Source: Caldilineaceae bacterium (lineage in GTDB: Bacteria; Chloroflexota; Anaerolineae; Caldilineales; Caldilineaceae). Taken from it: a DNA stretch of 42,665 nt. Positions 9,628 to 19,300 of the stretch are shown here, one piece after another. A program made the position numbers and the translations under genes. The first letter of the stretch is position 1. The number at the start of each line of letters is the position of its first letter. The notes beneath the pieces are model-generated. The model saw nothing but the letters and a program-made list of their open reading frames with translations, searched no databases and was not told where the DNA came from. Where the stretch lies: assembly GCA_022842065.1 (NCBI GenBank), contig JALHQH010000077.1, positions 1 to 42,665 on the forward strand, read 5' to 3'.

Positions 9628-11676
9628 TCAGCCACTAGTAGCTGGATGCTCAGCAATTTGCAACTGGATGACTTGCTTCAAATGTTGTAGGCTCACTGGT
9701 TTACTAAGATAAGCCGTCGCCCCAGCGGCAAGACAGCGATCGCGATCACCGGGCATGGCCAGCGCAGTCAGGGCAATGATCGGAATGTACTGTAGCGTTG
9801 GGTGACGCCGAATTTGTTGAATCGCCTCCAGGCCATCCATCTCCGGCATTTGGATATCCATTAAAATGAGATCGGGGGCGTTTTCCTTGGCCTGGACGAC
9901 TGATTCTGCCCCTGTATGAGCCAGGATCAGCCGATAGTCATTTGCCCGCAAATAAGCTTCCATTGCTTCTAAACTGATCGCATTATCCTCGACAATGAGC
10001 AATAATGGCTTTGTTTTGTCATCAGTAACCGGATCAGGCAATGCTGCTGGTAAGCATCTCTCCAGCTGGTTCAGCCGCGCAGACATAGAAATCGATGGGT
10101 GCCAGGGTAGGGAAATTGTAAAGCGACTGCCCTGATTCACTGTGCTTTCAACCGTAATACTGCCGCCGTGCAACTCGGCCAAACGGTAGACCAATGCCAG
10201 CCCTAGACCGGCGCCCTGATATTCACGCGCCAAGCGGCTATCTAGTTGCACAAATGGCTGGAAGAGGCGGGGCATATCAACATCCGCAATACCGATGCCA
10301 GTATCCCAGACTGTAAAGAAGAGCACCTCATGCTCTCGATCACCATGGACATCAAGCCCAATTTTGCCCCCATTCGGCGTAAATTTAATGGCATTGTTGA
10401 GCAGGTTAACCAACATCTGCATCAACCGGCGGCCATCGGCATAACAGAGGGAAATGGCAGGATCGATGGTGGCCGTCACCTGTAGTGCTTTCGCGGCAGC
10501 GGCTTCTTGTACCATCTGCAGACTATCTTCACAGATCATCTGCAGCGAGAGCGGTCCAATTTCCAGATCAAGTTTGCCTGATTCAATTTTGGAAACGTCA
10601 AGGATATCATTGATTAACGCTAGCAAGTGGCGTCCACTTTTGCGCATGCGTTGCAGCGCCTTGGCCTGTGCAGCCCCCAGCTCGCCATAAACATGATCTT
10701 CCATTGCCTCGGTAATGGTGAGAATCACACTCAAAGGGGTGCGCAGTTCATGACTGACCGTAGCTAGAAATTCATCTTTCATCCGTGCGCTGCGTAAGAG
10801 TTTTGCATTCACCGCGCTTAGTTCCTGGGTCCGCTCGGCCACACGTTGCGCAAGTTGGATCCGCTCGGCGCGCAGAGCATCTTCGATCTGGCGACGCTTG
10901 GTAATGTCGCGAGCAATGCTCTGGATATAAAGGGGTTTATTGGTCGCGGTACGAACCAATGTTGTGTTAACCTCTAGTGGCAACGGCTGACCGGCATCAG
11001 CATCAATCGGCGCACCGGCGCGGCGGTTCAAGAGACACTCGTAAATGGGCAGGGGTTCACCGCGCAGCAGTGTCGCAATTTGATGGTGAAGATCACCGTG
11101 CGCTGGGGTGAAGATAAAGTCGGTCACAGGTTTACCCAAGACATCCGCCACGGTACACCCTAGCATTGCGGCCGCCCGCCCATTGAGATTAAGATAAAGA
11201 CCGTCCAGACTGATCAAAAAGATGCCGTTGTTTGAATTTTCAAAGAGTGCGGTATAGCGCAGTTGGGTCTCGCGCAGTGCCTCCGCCGAGCGTTTGCGTT
11301 CAATCGCATAACGAATGGCGCGGATCAGCAGTTGATTGTTGATTTCGCCCTTGACCAGATAATCCTGCGCACCACTGCGCACGGCATTAACCGCAAACTC
11401 TTCATCATCCAGCCCCGTCAACACAATAATTGGTAGATCGGGCAAGCGGTGATAGACCGTTTCAAAGGTAGCCAACCCTTGGCTATCAGGCAGCGATAGA
11501 TCAAGCAAAACCAGATCGAGCGCGTGCTCAGTCAACAAGTGTAAGGCAGCGTCGAGCCGTTCGCAGCTGGTCAACTCAATGGGTAAGGTCGGGTTGCTGC
11601 GCAACATATGGCGGATCAACCGCACATCGCCGGGGTTGTCTTCAACCAATAAAATCCGAATAGGCAAACTCTGCAT
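9628..11676 (-). CDS. Hybrid histidine kinase: receiver-PAS-HisKA-HATPase-receiver
   Basis: Cytoplasmic hybrid kinase of 682 residues with no membrane segment. The N-terminal receiver has Asp59 in VLLDLSLPD. A PAS domain follows (about 140-275, TALFENSNNGIFLISLDG). A short coiled coil leads to HisKA with His309 in VSHELRTPLS, then HATPase (NAIKF, DTGIGI, GAGLGLA) and a C-terminal receiver with Asp607 in LILMDIQMPE. The start at ATG 11676 is preferred over 11718 because GGAGAAA lies just upstream. An input receiver suggests it is phosphorylated by another kinase, the obvious candidate being the 12241-14067 product through the 11738-12178 regulator or directly. Its kinase and last receiver are very similar to those of the giant sensor downstream, which suggests a local duplication. 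Confidence 0.9.
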   Translation of the reverse strand: MQSLPIRILLVEDNPGDVRLIRHMLRSNPTLPIELTSCERLDAALHLLTEHALDLVLLDLSLPDSQGLATFETVYHRLPDLPIIVLTGLDDEEFAVNAVRSGAQDYLVKGEINNQLLIRAIRYAIERKRSAEALRETQLRYTALFENSNNGIFLISLDGLYLNLNGRAAAMLGCTVADVLGKPVTDFIFTPAHGDLHHQIATLLRGEPLPIYECLLNRRAGAPIDADAGQPLPLEVNTTLVRTATNKPLYIQSIARDITKRRQIEDALRAERIQLAQRVAERTQELSAVNAKLLRSARMKDEFLATVSHELRTPLSVILTITEAMEDHVYGELGAAQAKALQRMRKSGRHLLALINDILDVSKIESGKLDLEIGPLSLQMICEDSLQMVQEAAAAKALQVTATIDPAISLCYADGRRLMQMLVNLLNNAIKFTPNGGKIGLDVHGDREHEVLFFTVWDTGIGIADVDMPRLFQPFVQLDSRLAREYQGAGLGLALVYRLAELHGGSITVESTVNQGSRFTISLPWHPSISMSARLNQLERCLPAALPDPVTDDKTKPLLLIVEDNAISLEAMEAYLRANDYRLILAHTGAESVVQAKENAPDLILMDIQMPEMDGLEAIQQIRRHPTLQYIPIIALTALAMPGDRDRCLAAGATAYLSKPVSLQHLKQVIQLQIAEHPATSG

Positions 11677-11737
11677 TACGCTTTTCTCCGTTATGCGCGC
11701 GCTAATAGACAAAACCATTTATCCTTGGCGCGACGCG

Positions 11738-12178
11738 CTACTGCTGCTTGACAATCGTGAAGCCCCAATTGGCGACGGATTGGACAACCGCCAATAATTG
11801 CACAAAGCTAATCGGCTTGGTGATATAACAATGTCCAGGCAATTTGTAGGTATCGATCAGATCCTGTTCGGCATCAGAAGAGGTTAAGATCACAATCGCC
11901 AACGAAGCCAGCAGCGGATCAGCCTTTATCTCGCGTAGCAGTTCCCGCCCGTCTTTGCGCGGCAGATTCAGATCGAGCAGGATCAGATCGGGCCGGGCAG
12001 CGGCAGCAAAGGGGGCTTGACGGCGCAGATAGGCCAGCGCATCAACACCATCTTTCACCACTGCCACCTGGTTATAGATTTTGTTCTCTTTGAGCAGCTC
12101 GATGGTGAGCCGTACATCGCCCGGATTATCCTCTACCAATAGAATTTTAATTGGCTCGCCGCATGAATTAGCCACCAT
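11738..12178 (-). CDS. Single-domain response regulator, Rcp1/CheY-like
   Basis: A 146-residue stand-alone receiver. The acidic pocket is VEDNPGD, the phospho-acceptor is Asp69 in ILLDLNLPRKDG, the conserved Thr/Ser lies in ILTSSDAEQD, and Lys121 is in YITKPISF. The long alpha4 region with DTYKLPGHCYITKP is typical of Rcp1-type regulators that pair with phytochrome-like kinases using an ASHDLQEPLRM-type HisKA, which is exactly the kinase encoded just upstream (62 bases away). AAGGAAG precedes the ATG. No output domain, so it probably acts as a phosphotransfer intermediate or by protein contact. Confidence 0.9.
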   Translation of the reverse strand: MVANSCGEPIKILLVEDNPGDVRLTIELLKENKIYNQVAVVKDGVDALAYLRRQAPFAAAARPDLILLDLNLPRKDGRELLREIKADPLLASLAIVILTSSDAEQDLIDTYKLPGHCYITKPISFVQLLAVVQSVANWGFTIVKQQ

Positions 12179-12240
12179 CAGGGTACTTCCTTATCTGTAG
12201 TCATCAATGAATCGTGCCGATCAAGACATTGTCGCTTGCC

Positions 12241-14067
12241 CTATGCCGGCAGGGTAAAAAAGAAAGAGCTACCTTCACCCGGCTGTGAGGTAACCCAAAG
12301 CCGCCCGCCATGACGTTCAACGATCTTCTTACAAATTGCCAGCCCAATCCCGGTCCCAGGATATTCCGTACGTGTGTGTAACCGCTGGAAGATGAGAAAA
12401 ATTCGTTCATAGTAGGCCGGTTCAAGGCCAATGCCATTATCTTTGACGACAAAGCACCATTCATTTTCTGCTTCATGCAGCGTCGCACCGACCTCGATAC
12501 ATGGTGGGCGAGTTTGGCAGAACTTCAGGGCATTGCCCAGCAGATTCTGTAGCAGTTGGCCCATTTGGGTCGCGTCGGCCAGGAGCTGAGGCAGCACACC
12601 CATCTGGATGGTGGCGTTACGTTCCTGGATCGCGACCTGTAGATTATCCAGTACCTGCTGACAGATCTGATTCATATCAACTACGGCAAAGGGTTCGTTG
12701 CGTGTGCCGACGCGCGAATAGGCGAGCAGATCGCGAATCAACTGTTGCATCCGCATGGCCCCATCAACGGCAAACTCGATGAATTCATCAGCATCACTAT
12801 CGAGCTGCCCTTTATAGCGCCGGGCCAATAACTGGAGATAGCTGCTGACCATGCGCAGCGGTTCTTGCAAATCATGGGACGCAATATAGGCAAACTGGGC
12901 TAGCTCGGCGTTGGAACGGGCCAGTTCGGTGGCCTGCTGCTCCAGTTGGACGGTGCGCTCAGCAATTTTCTGCTCCAGGCTTGTATAGAGATCCTGTAAT
13001 TCCTTCGCCATTTGATTAAAGGCAACCGCGACCTGCCCAATCTCATCCTGATGAATCACTTCAATGCGGTAAGCAAGGCCCCCCCGCCCAATATGTTCGG
13101 CCCCATCACGTAGCCGGTCAATGGGCGTTAGGATCCACGCTTCCAGCCATTCAGCACTCGCCCACATCACCAGGATCACAAAGGCCAACATGCCACTGCC
13201 TAGCCAGTAGTAGGCGCGCCGACTGTAGGCAAAGGCCTCGCTGTCGGGTAACTCGGTCATCACTACCCAATTTACCCCAGGCACCCCTGCGGCAACACCA
13301 ACCACATGCTTTTCTTCAAAGTTGACATATTCGCCATACCAGAAATCACGCGCGGCCAATGCCGCGATCCATTCCGGCCGCCCAGCAATATTAGGCAATT
13401 CGCCGATGCGTGGTTGGTTGGTATGGGCGATCATATCGCCGCGGTGGTTGACGACATAGGCGCTGCCATTTTCACCAAAACGAATATCACCGACGACCTG
13501 CCAGAGGGCACTAATGCTCAGGCGCGCGGCAATCACACTCTGATTGGGGGCCGCAGCGGCAATAATCAGGTAGGGGTTATCGGTATCCAGGTGTAGATCG
13601 CTGAAATAGGAGTCGTTGCGCTGGGCCGCGACAAACCATTCACTCGCCGCCAAGTTGCTTTCATTGCGCAAAATTGGGGCACCGGCTACGGCCGAGGCAA
13701 CCATTTGCCCGCGGGAGTTTAGATAGACAAGTTCCTGCATTGTCTGGTTATTCTGTAAGATCATTTGCAATGCCCCAGCGTCAACTTCGAATTCGTCCAG
13801 CCCAAAGGCACTAATCAGCTGCAGGGCGAGATTCGCACGTTCTACCAGATTTGCCACCGACTGGACGGCATTGCGCGTCGCTTCGCCCTGCCGACCCCGC
13901 CACGCATCGGCCTCGGCACGGCGCACAAAGGCAGCGACACTGAACCCAATGACGAATAGGGTACAGAGCAGAATGAATCCCAATAAAATGGTGAGTCGCC
14001 AACGCAGGCTGGTCAGTTGCTGAAATTGCTGCCAGCGCTGACGGATTTCTCGCCAATTGCGCTCCAT
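12241..14067 (-). CDS. Membrane sensor histidine kinase: cache-HAMP-HisKA-HATPase
   Basis: A 608-residue sensor kinase. The N-terminus is a short cytoplasmic stretch followed by a membrane helix (about 25-47). An extracytoplasmic double-cache-like domain (about 48-285) has features such as GSAYVVNHRGDMIAHTNQ. Then come a second helix (about 290-310), HAMP (TPIDRLRDGAEHIGRGGL), a coiled coil, HisKA with His398 in IASHDLQEPL, and HATPase with NALKF, DNGIGL and GTGIGLA boxes. Cache domains of this sort usually sense small molecules such as amino or carboxylic acids; the ligand here is unknown. First gene of the minus-strand signalling run; TAGGAGAC precedes the ATG. Confidence 0.92.
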   Translation of the reverse strand: MERNWREIRQRWQQFQQLTSLRWRLTILLGFILLCTLFVIGFSVAAFVRRAEADAWRGRQGEATRNAVQSVANLVERANLALQLISAFGLDEFEVDAGALQMILQNNQTMQELVYLNSRGQMVASAVAGAPILRNESNLAASEWFVAAQRNDSYFSDLHLDTDNPYLIIAAAAPNQSVIAARLSISALWQVVGDIRFGENGSAYVVNHRGDMIAHTNQPRIGELPNIAGRPEWIAALAARDFWYGEYVNFEEKHVVGVAAGVPGVNWVVMTELPDSEAFAYSRRAYYWLGSGMLAFVILVMWASAEWLEAWILTPIDRLRDGAEHIGRGGLAYRIEVIHQDEIGQVAVAFNQMAKELQDLYTSLEQKIAERTVQLEQQATELARSNAELAQFAYIASHDLQEPLRMVSSYLQLLARRYKGQLDSDADEFIEFAVDGAMRMQQLIRDLLAYSRVGTRNEPFAVVDMNQICQQVLDNLQVAIQERNATIQMGVLPQLLADATQMGQLLQNLLGNALKFCQTRPPCIEVGATLHEAENEWCFVVKDNGIGLEPAYYERIFLIFQRLHTRTEYPGTGIGLAICKKIVERHGGRLWVTSQPGEGSSFFFTLPA

Positions 14068-14115
14068 ACGTCTCCTAAACTCACTGATGATTATCTGGAA
14101 ATTAACGCTGCTATT

Positions 14116-14145
14116 ATTCTATGCTTTACTTGATAATTCAATCAA
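14116..14145 (-). promoter_or_regulatory. Candidate sigma-70 promoter of the signalling run
   Basis: Read on the minus strand: TTGATT (14145-14140), 18 base spacer, TAGAAT (14121-14116), about 50 bases upstream of the kinase ATG at 14067. Found by eye; no start-site evidence. Confidence 0.4.
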
Positions 14146-14430
14146 ATAGCGCCGTTACCTGAAATCAAAGTGCCTTATCCATGTAAAGCTGCGGCGTATG
14201 GATGTACGAAACTCCTAATATTCTAGCAAGTTCTCAAGTAGATGTAATGGGATGAAAGTATTAGTTATTAGACCAAAAGAAGGATTTTATCCTTACTCGC
14301 TGTGTAAGGAATGATAACAGCCAGATATCGGGGTCACGTCTTGGCCGGATCGCAGTGTAAACGCCACGGTATGGCATTTGCACTGCGCAGAACTTTGCAA
14401 AACCGCGTTCATGCTGCATGATTTATCGAC
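14146..14430. other. Divergent spacer without a gene
   Basis: Between the minus-strand kinase and the plus-strand exporter. Apart from the two candidate promoters flanking it I see no ORF, strong hairpin or repeat. Confidence 0.3.
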
Positions 14431-14434
14431 TGCG

Positions 14435-14443
14435 TGATACAAT
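14435..14443 (+). promoter_or_regulatory. Candidate extended -10 promoter of the MFS gene
   Basis: TGATACAAT matches an extended -10 (TG, one base, then TACAAT at 14438-14443). The -35 region is poor, as expected for extended -10 promoters. It lies about 90 bases before the preferred ATG at 14534. The same nine bases occur at 15985-15993 upstream of the subtilase gene. Confidence 0.35.
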
Positions 14444-14533
14444 AGAATGGCGCGGGTTAAGCCCTACTTACCCCTGACCAACGAGGGTGAAATTCGGTGC
14501 CTATTACCCATGACAAAGAAGGATTGCGATAAG

Positions 14534-15763
14534 ATGAATCTGAAACGGTTAGGCGCAGTGGCATTTGGCCACTTTTCAATCGATGTCCTGAATTCATCGA
14601 TTGCGGTGATTCTCACCGTCTTATCGGGCAAATTTGATCTTTCGGTAAGTCAGATCGGGCTGGCGGCGATGATCTATACCTTTGCCGCCTCTCTGACGCA
14701 GCCTTTTTTTGGAATTCTGGCCGACTATCTGCGTGGCCGCTGGTTAGGTGCCATTGGCGTTGCCTGGACAGCGATCTTCTATGCATTGGCCGCTTTTGCC
14801 CCAGATTATCCCACCTTAGTCGCCTGTTTGACAGTTGGTGCATTGGGTAGTGGTGCCTTTCATCCAGTGGGCATGATCAATGCTGCGGCGGCCGGCGGGG
14901 CTTATCCCACCACGGCCACCTCCTTTTTTTTTCTACTCGGTCAGTCGGGGCTGGCCCTAGGGCCGATGGCGGCCGGCTTGGTGTTGCAAAATGCACCGAT
15001 CCAGGTAGGATTACCGTTGTTAGCGCTCAGTGCCTTGCCCGCGATCATGTTAATGGCGCTTTTTCTGCGTCAGCCGAGCAGTAACAAGGACGCACCACCA
15101 ACCCCCAAACTAACTTCCCCACCAGTACAGATGGCGGCAAAAGGCGAGACCAATGTTATTACACGCCAGCCACGCGCGGCTTTCGTGATTACCGCCTTTA
15201 TCCTCTTTGTGGCGCTTCGTTCGGCAACCGCCCAAAGTTTGACCACACTCCTCCCTAAATATCTGTCCGACCTGGGCTACAGTCCAGCGACCTACGGCTT
15301 TATGATCGGGATCTTTGCCTTTGGCGGGGCAATTGGCACCTTTATCGGTGGCTACCTGGGTGACCGCTGGAATCGGCGCTTGATTCTCTTTATTTCTACC
15401 TTGCTGAGTATTCCCTTTACCTATGCCTTGTTGCATGTGGAAGGGTGGCTTTTCTATCTGATGGCGGCGTTGGCTGGTGGCCTATTGAATATACCGCATA
15501 GCATTCTAATTATTATGGCACAACGATTGCTGCCCGCCCGTGAAGGGATGATGGGCGGAGCGGTGCTTGGTTTTATGTTTGCGAGTGGGGCAACCATGGC
15601 TTGGCTGGCCAGTTGGTTGGCGGATTGGTTCAGCTTGGGGTTGGTTTTAACGGCGCTTGCCTTTACCCCTATCATCGCGGCTTTTAGTGCCCTCTTGCTG
15701 CCCGCAACGCGTGCTGTCGTTACCGCAGTCCACGCCACAATTGCCCCTGCGGCAGCAGATTAG
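14534..15763 (+). CDS. MFS exporter, fosmidomycin-resistance (Fsr) type
   Basis: A 409-residue, roughly 12-helix major facilitator protein, close to the length of E. coli Fsr. Family marks are GHFSIDVLNSS at the start of helix 1, QPFFGILADYLRGRW in the helix 2-3 loop, and GSGAFHPVGM in helix 4. The GGYLGDRWNRR loop is the second-half copy of the MFS signature. A long hydrophilic loop lies at about residues 185-220. Fsr proteins export fosmidomycin and probably other small molecules; the natural substrate is unknown. Start 14534 is preferred because AAGGA lies upstream and the longer form adds 29 polar residues before helix 1; 14510 remains possible. Confidence 0.88.
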   Translation: MNLKRLGAVAFGHFSIDVLNSSIAVILTVLSGKFDLSVSQIGLAAMIYTFAASLTQPFFGILADYLRGRWLGAIGVAWTAIFYALAAFAPDYPTLVACLTVGALGSGAFHPVGMINAAAAGGAYPTTATSFFFLLGQSGLALGPMAAGLVLQNAPIQVGLPLLALSALPAIMLMALFLRQPSSNKDAPPTPKLTSPPVQMAAKGETNVITRQPRAAFVITAFILFVALRSATAQSLTTLLPKYLSDLGYSPATYGFMIGIFAFGGAIGTFIGGYLGDRWNRRLILFISTLLSIPFTYALLHVEGWLFYLMAALAGGLLNIPHSILIIMAQRLLPAREGMMGGAVLGFMFASGATMAWLASWLADWFSLGLVLTALAFTPIIAAFSALLLPATRAVVTAVHATIAPAAAD

Positions 15764-15807
15764 CAGCCCTCGTAAGGAAATTAGGGACAGATGCGCCGTG
15801 ATCGCCA

Positions 15808-15839
15808 CCAAACTAAGCACGCAGCGCGGCTTAGTTTGG
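15808..15839. terminator. Hairpin downstream of the MFS gene
   Basis: CCAAACTAAGC (15808-15818) and GCTTAGTTTGG (15829-15839) are perfect 11-base complements around a 10 base loop, 45 bases after the exporter stop. No T-run follows. Confidence 0.5.
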
Positions 15840-16314
15840 GCATAAACCGCATAGATTTATGTAAGAGCAAAGTAAAAATTGCGAAAAAGACAAAAATCCC
15901 AACCCCATCCTTACATCTCCACACTTTTGCTATCAAAATTGCCTGATTTCTTAAAAACGTGTAATACCATCTTAAAGAAATGTCTGATACAATATTAATC
16001 AACCTGCCCTAAATTGGGTGTTTTCTGTACGGCAGACAAGATTCCTTCGCCCCTACCGTGCGGTTACATTCATGCTGGACATTTTCTCTTGGCTCAATGG
16101 TTCAGTACGAACCAAAGCAAGGTATAGATGGAACAGGATCAAGGGCAAAGTACGGTTGGGTATAGATAATAAGCAGCGCACGCGCTTTAGACGAGCTGCG
16201 GGTTGTGCTTGCACAGTAGGCGCAACCCTACAACTATACTAAGCCAAAGATCGTAGACACCGAAGCCTCTTCACCGCAACTACATCACACAAGAGATAGC
16301 ACAGGGAAAATCAG
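15840..16314. other. Long leader upstream of the subtilase gene
   Basis: About 475 bases with no convincing gene; an ORF at 16018-16242 has no ribosome binding site and an improbable composition. TGATACAAT at 15985-15993 is a candidate extended -10. A small hairpin GGGTTGTGC (16200-16208) with GCGCAACCC (16220-16228) lies about 90 bases before the start. The distance from the candidate promoter would give a long untranslated leader. Confidence 0.35.
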
Positions 16315-19300
16315 ATGTTTGCAAAAGCATATTACCGCGCGCGATGTGTCTATCACATCCACTGGCTATTGCTGATTGTTACGGTGGCTGGATGTTTGCC
16401 TGGTGCTGTGGTACAGGCAAAAGTCACAGCCTATGTCGAACCAACGTTTGTCAACACACAAACGGCTGGTGGGCAGGAGTGGGTGAGCGTCATTGTTACG
16501 GCCCAAAGTGCCGACCAGGCCGCAGCGGCTGTATTGGCCAGTGGCGGCACCATCCTTGCCCATCTCCCCCTCATTGAGAGCGTGGGGGCTAGCTTACCCC
16601 AGCACAAAATGAGTGAGCTGGCCGCCCACCCGGCGGTGCTTAGGATTGTACGCGATGGCACGGTTCAGCCGGCAGCATATGTCACCCCGACCCCCGATCC
16701 AATGGTTTGGGAAGTAGAAAGCCCGGTTTCGGTCGAAGTGGGGGCGACAAAACTACATGGGGTGACGCGCGAGACAACCGAAAACATCGGGGGGAAAGGG
16801 GTCACCATTGCGATTATTGACACCGGAATTGCGTTTGATGAGCGTGCTATTTCGGTCTGGGGCACAGCACTGCGCGCACAGTTCAAAGGCCAAGCTGATT
16901 TCGTCGGTACAGGCGTTTGTCCAGGGGTCGGCGAAGCGCGTGCCGGTTATTGCTGGAGTAGCGAACGTGGCTGGGATGGCTATGGCCACGGGACCCATAT
17001 CGCGGGCACGATCTGGAACCACTTTATTGTAGCCGGCGAAGATGCAAACTGGGGCGTTGCGCCCGAAGCCGATTTACTGAGTATTCGTGTGCTCGATAAT
17101 GAAGGCAGTGGTTCGTACATCGATGTGATCGAAGGCATTCAGTTTGCCGTTGATCATAAAGCTGAATTCAACATTAGGGTCATCAATCTGAGTCTGCTTG
17201 CCTACGCCAACACGCCCTACTTTATCGACCCCGTCAACCGCGCCGTGGAAAAAGCGTGGCAACAGGGGATCGTCGTCATGGTGGCTGCGGGCAATAATGG
17301 GCCGGCCGCCGAAACCGTGACGGTGCCAGGGAACGATCCCTATGTGATTACGGTCGGGGCCTATGATACGGCAGGGACGGCCAAGGTTTGGGCAGATGAT
17401 ATCGTTGCCCCTTGGTCCAGCGCCGGGCCAACGCGCGATGGCTTTATCAAACCGGATGTGCTGGCCCCCGGTGCCAATGTGGTCGCCTATATGTATACCG
17501 ACCCTTACACGCGCAACAACAGCGCCAAGCTGGTCAGCCTCCATCCTGATTATGATCCAGCGATGACCCTCTATCGGCTGAATGGCACGAGCATGGCAAC
17601 CGGCGTGGCCTCGGGCGTAGTCGCATTGATGCTCCAGAAACGGCCCAACCTCACCCCAGATGAGGTCAAATTCCGCTTGATGTATACCGCCCAATCGGCG
17701 ATTACCAGCAACGGTGGACTGATTTACAATGTCTTTCAACAAGGCAGTGGGCGGATTTGGGCACCGGATGCGGTTTTGAGTGACGATATTCCCAACGAAA
17801 GCGCCAACGAAAATCTAGATATCGAGACTGATCTGGCTCATCTTTGGTCACCCGCCGCGCAACCGCCATCGGTCTCGCCGACGGATAGTGATGGTGATGG
17901 TGTATCCAACCGCGCCCCTAGTTGTCTCGCCCAAAATATCCTTTTCGTCGGCAGTTTTCGGCCCTTATCGGCACGTGACAATTTGTTAGCCGAGCGTTTG
18001 GCCCAGTTGGGCTTTCGCGTAACCGTGCGTAGCCAATATGAGGTAAGTGCCGCCGATGCGGATGGCAAGGCAATGGTGATTATCTCTGATTCCGTCTTTT
18101 CGACCTTTATTAATCACAAATTCCGCGACGCAAAGGTGACCGTAATGACTTGGGATGCGGCGCTTTACGACGATCTACAGATGACGGCACGGTCGGCACG
18201 CAGTTACGGCGTCGCGGCGAATCAGACGCAGATCAATATCAGCAACAGCGCTCATCCCCTCGCCGCCGAACTTAATGCCAGGGTGACCATCAACCAGGCA
18301 CGCACGGCCTTCTTTTGGGGTGTACCAACGGCTAGCGCCATCCGCATTGCCACCCTGGCGGATCAAAACAGTGCGGCAGTCATCTTTGCCTATGAAGCAG
18401 GCGCAGCGATGGTTGATATGATTGCACCGGCGCGCCGGATCGCCTTTCCCAATGGGATCGGCCTCCGGTTTAACGAAGCAGGGTGGCGCTTATTTGACGC
18501 CGCCGTGCGTTGGGGTGCCGGTTGCGATGGTGTACAAGCGGTGCAACGGCTGGATCTCGACAGCGATAATGATGGGATTCCGGATGAGATCGAGCAGGCC
18601 ACGGCCATTAACGGTGATACCGATAATGATGGGATTCCGGATGACCTGGATCTGGATAGTGACAATGACGGCATCAGCGATCTGGAAGAGAGTGGCATTG
18701 CCCCTGAGTTGATCACCCAGCTCGACCCTGATGGTGATGGCCGGATCGATAGCAACCAGGTCGGGGCTAATGGGCTAGCCGATCTGCTCGAAACTACGCC
18801 CGATTCAGGACAGCTAACCTTTACACCAGCGAATGACGATCAAGACGATATTCCCAACTTTCAGGCCCATTTTGCCCATCATGCCGGCCCTGTGCAGCGG
18901 CTGCTCAGCGATGATGAATCGGTCTATCTCTACTTTGCCCGCTCACCGGCCGGCGATCGAACAATCTTTCTGGGGGCCGCGCAGGCCGATAACCAAGCGT
19001 GGCTGGCAGGAGAGCAGGTTGTCGAACTGGGGCTGACCTTTGACCAAGGCAAAATTGTGCTCAATCAAAGCAGCCTGCAGGATTGGTATGGCGCGCAGAT
19101 CTGGTCCGGCATGCGTTTCTGGTCGGGGACGCGTTTTTGGTCCGGCATGCGCTTCTGGTCCGGCATGCGCTTCTGGTCCGGCATGCGCTTTTGGTCCGGC
19201 ATGCGCTTCTGGTCCGGCAGTATGGGGTGGGTATCGGGCATGGATCTTGCAGTCAATAGCGCGTCAGCGATCCTGCTCCCCCAGATTCAAGATGAAACAG

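Noticed and set aside
16018..16242. 74-residue ORF before the subtilase
   Set aside because: No ribosome binding site, Arg-rich shadow-like composition, no recognisable motif.
19065..19256. Minus-strand ORF with PDQKRM repeats
   Set aside because: Antisense reading of the WSGMRF array; the plus strand is clearly the coding one.
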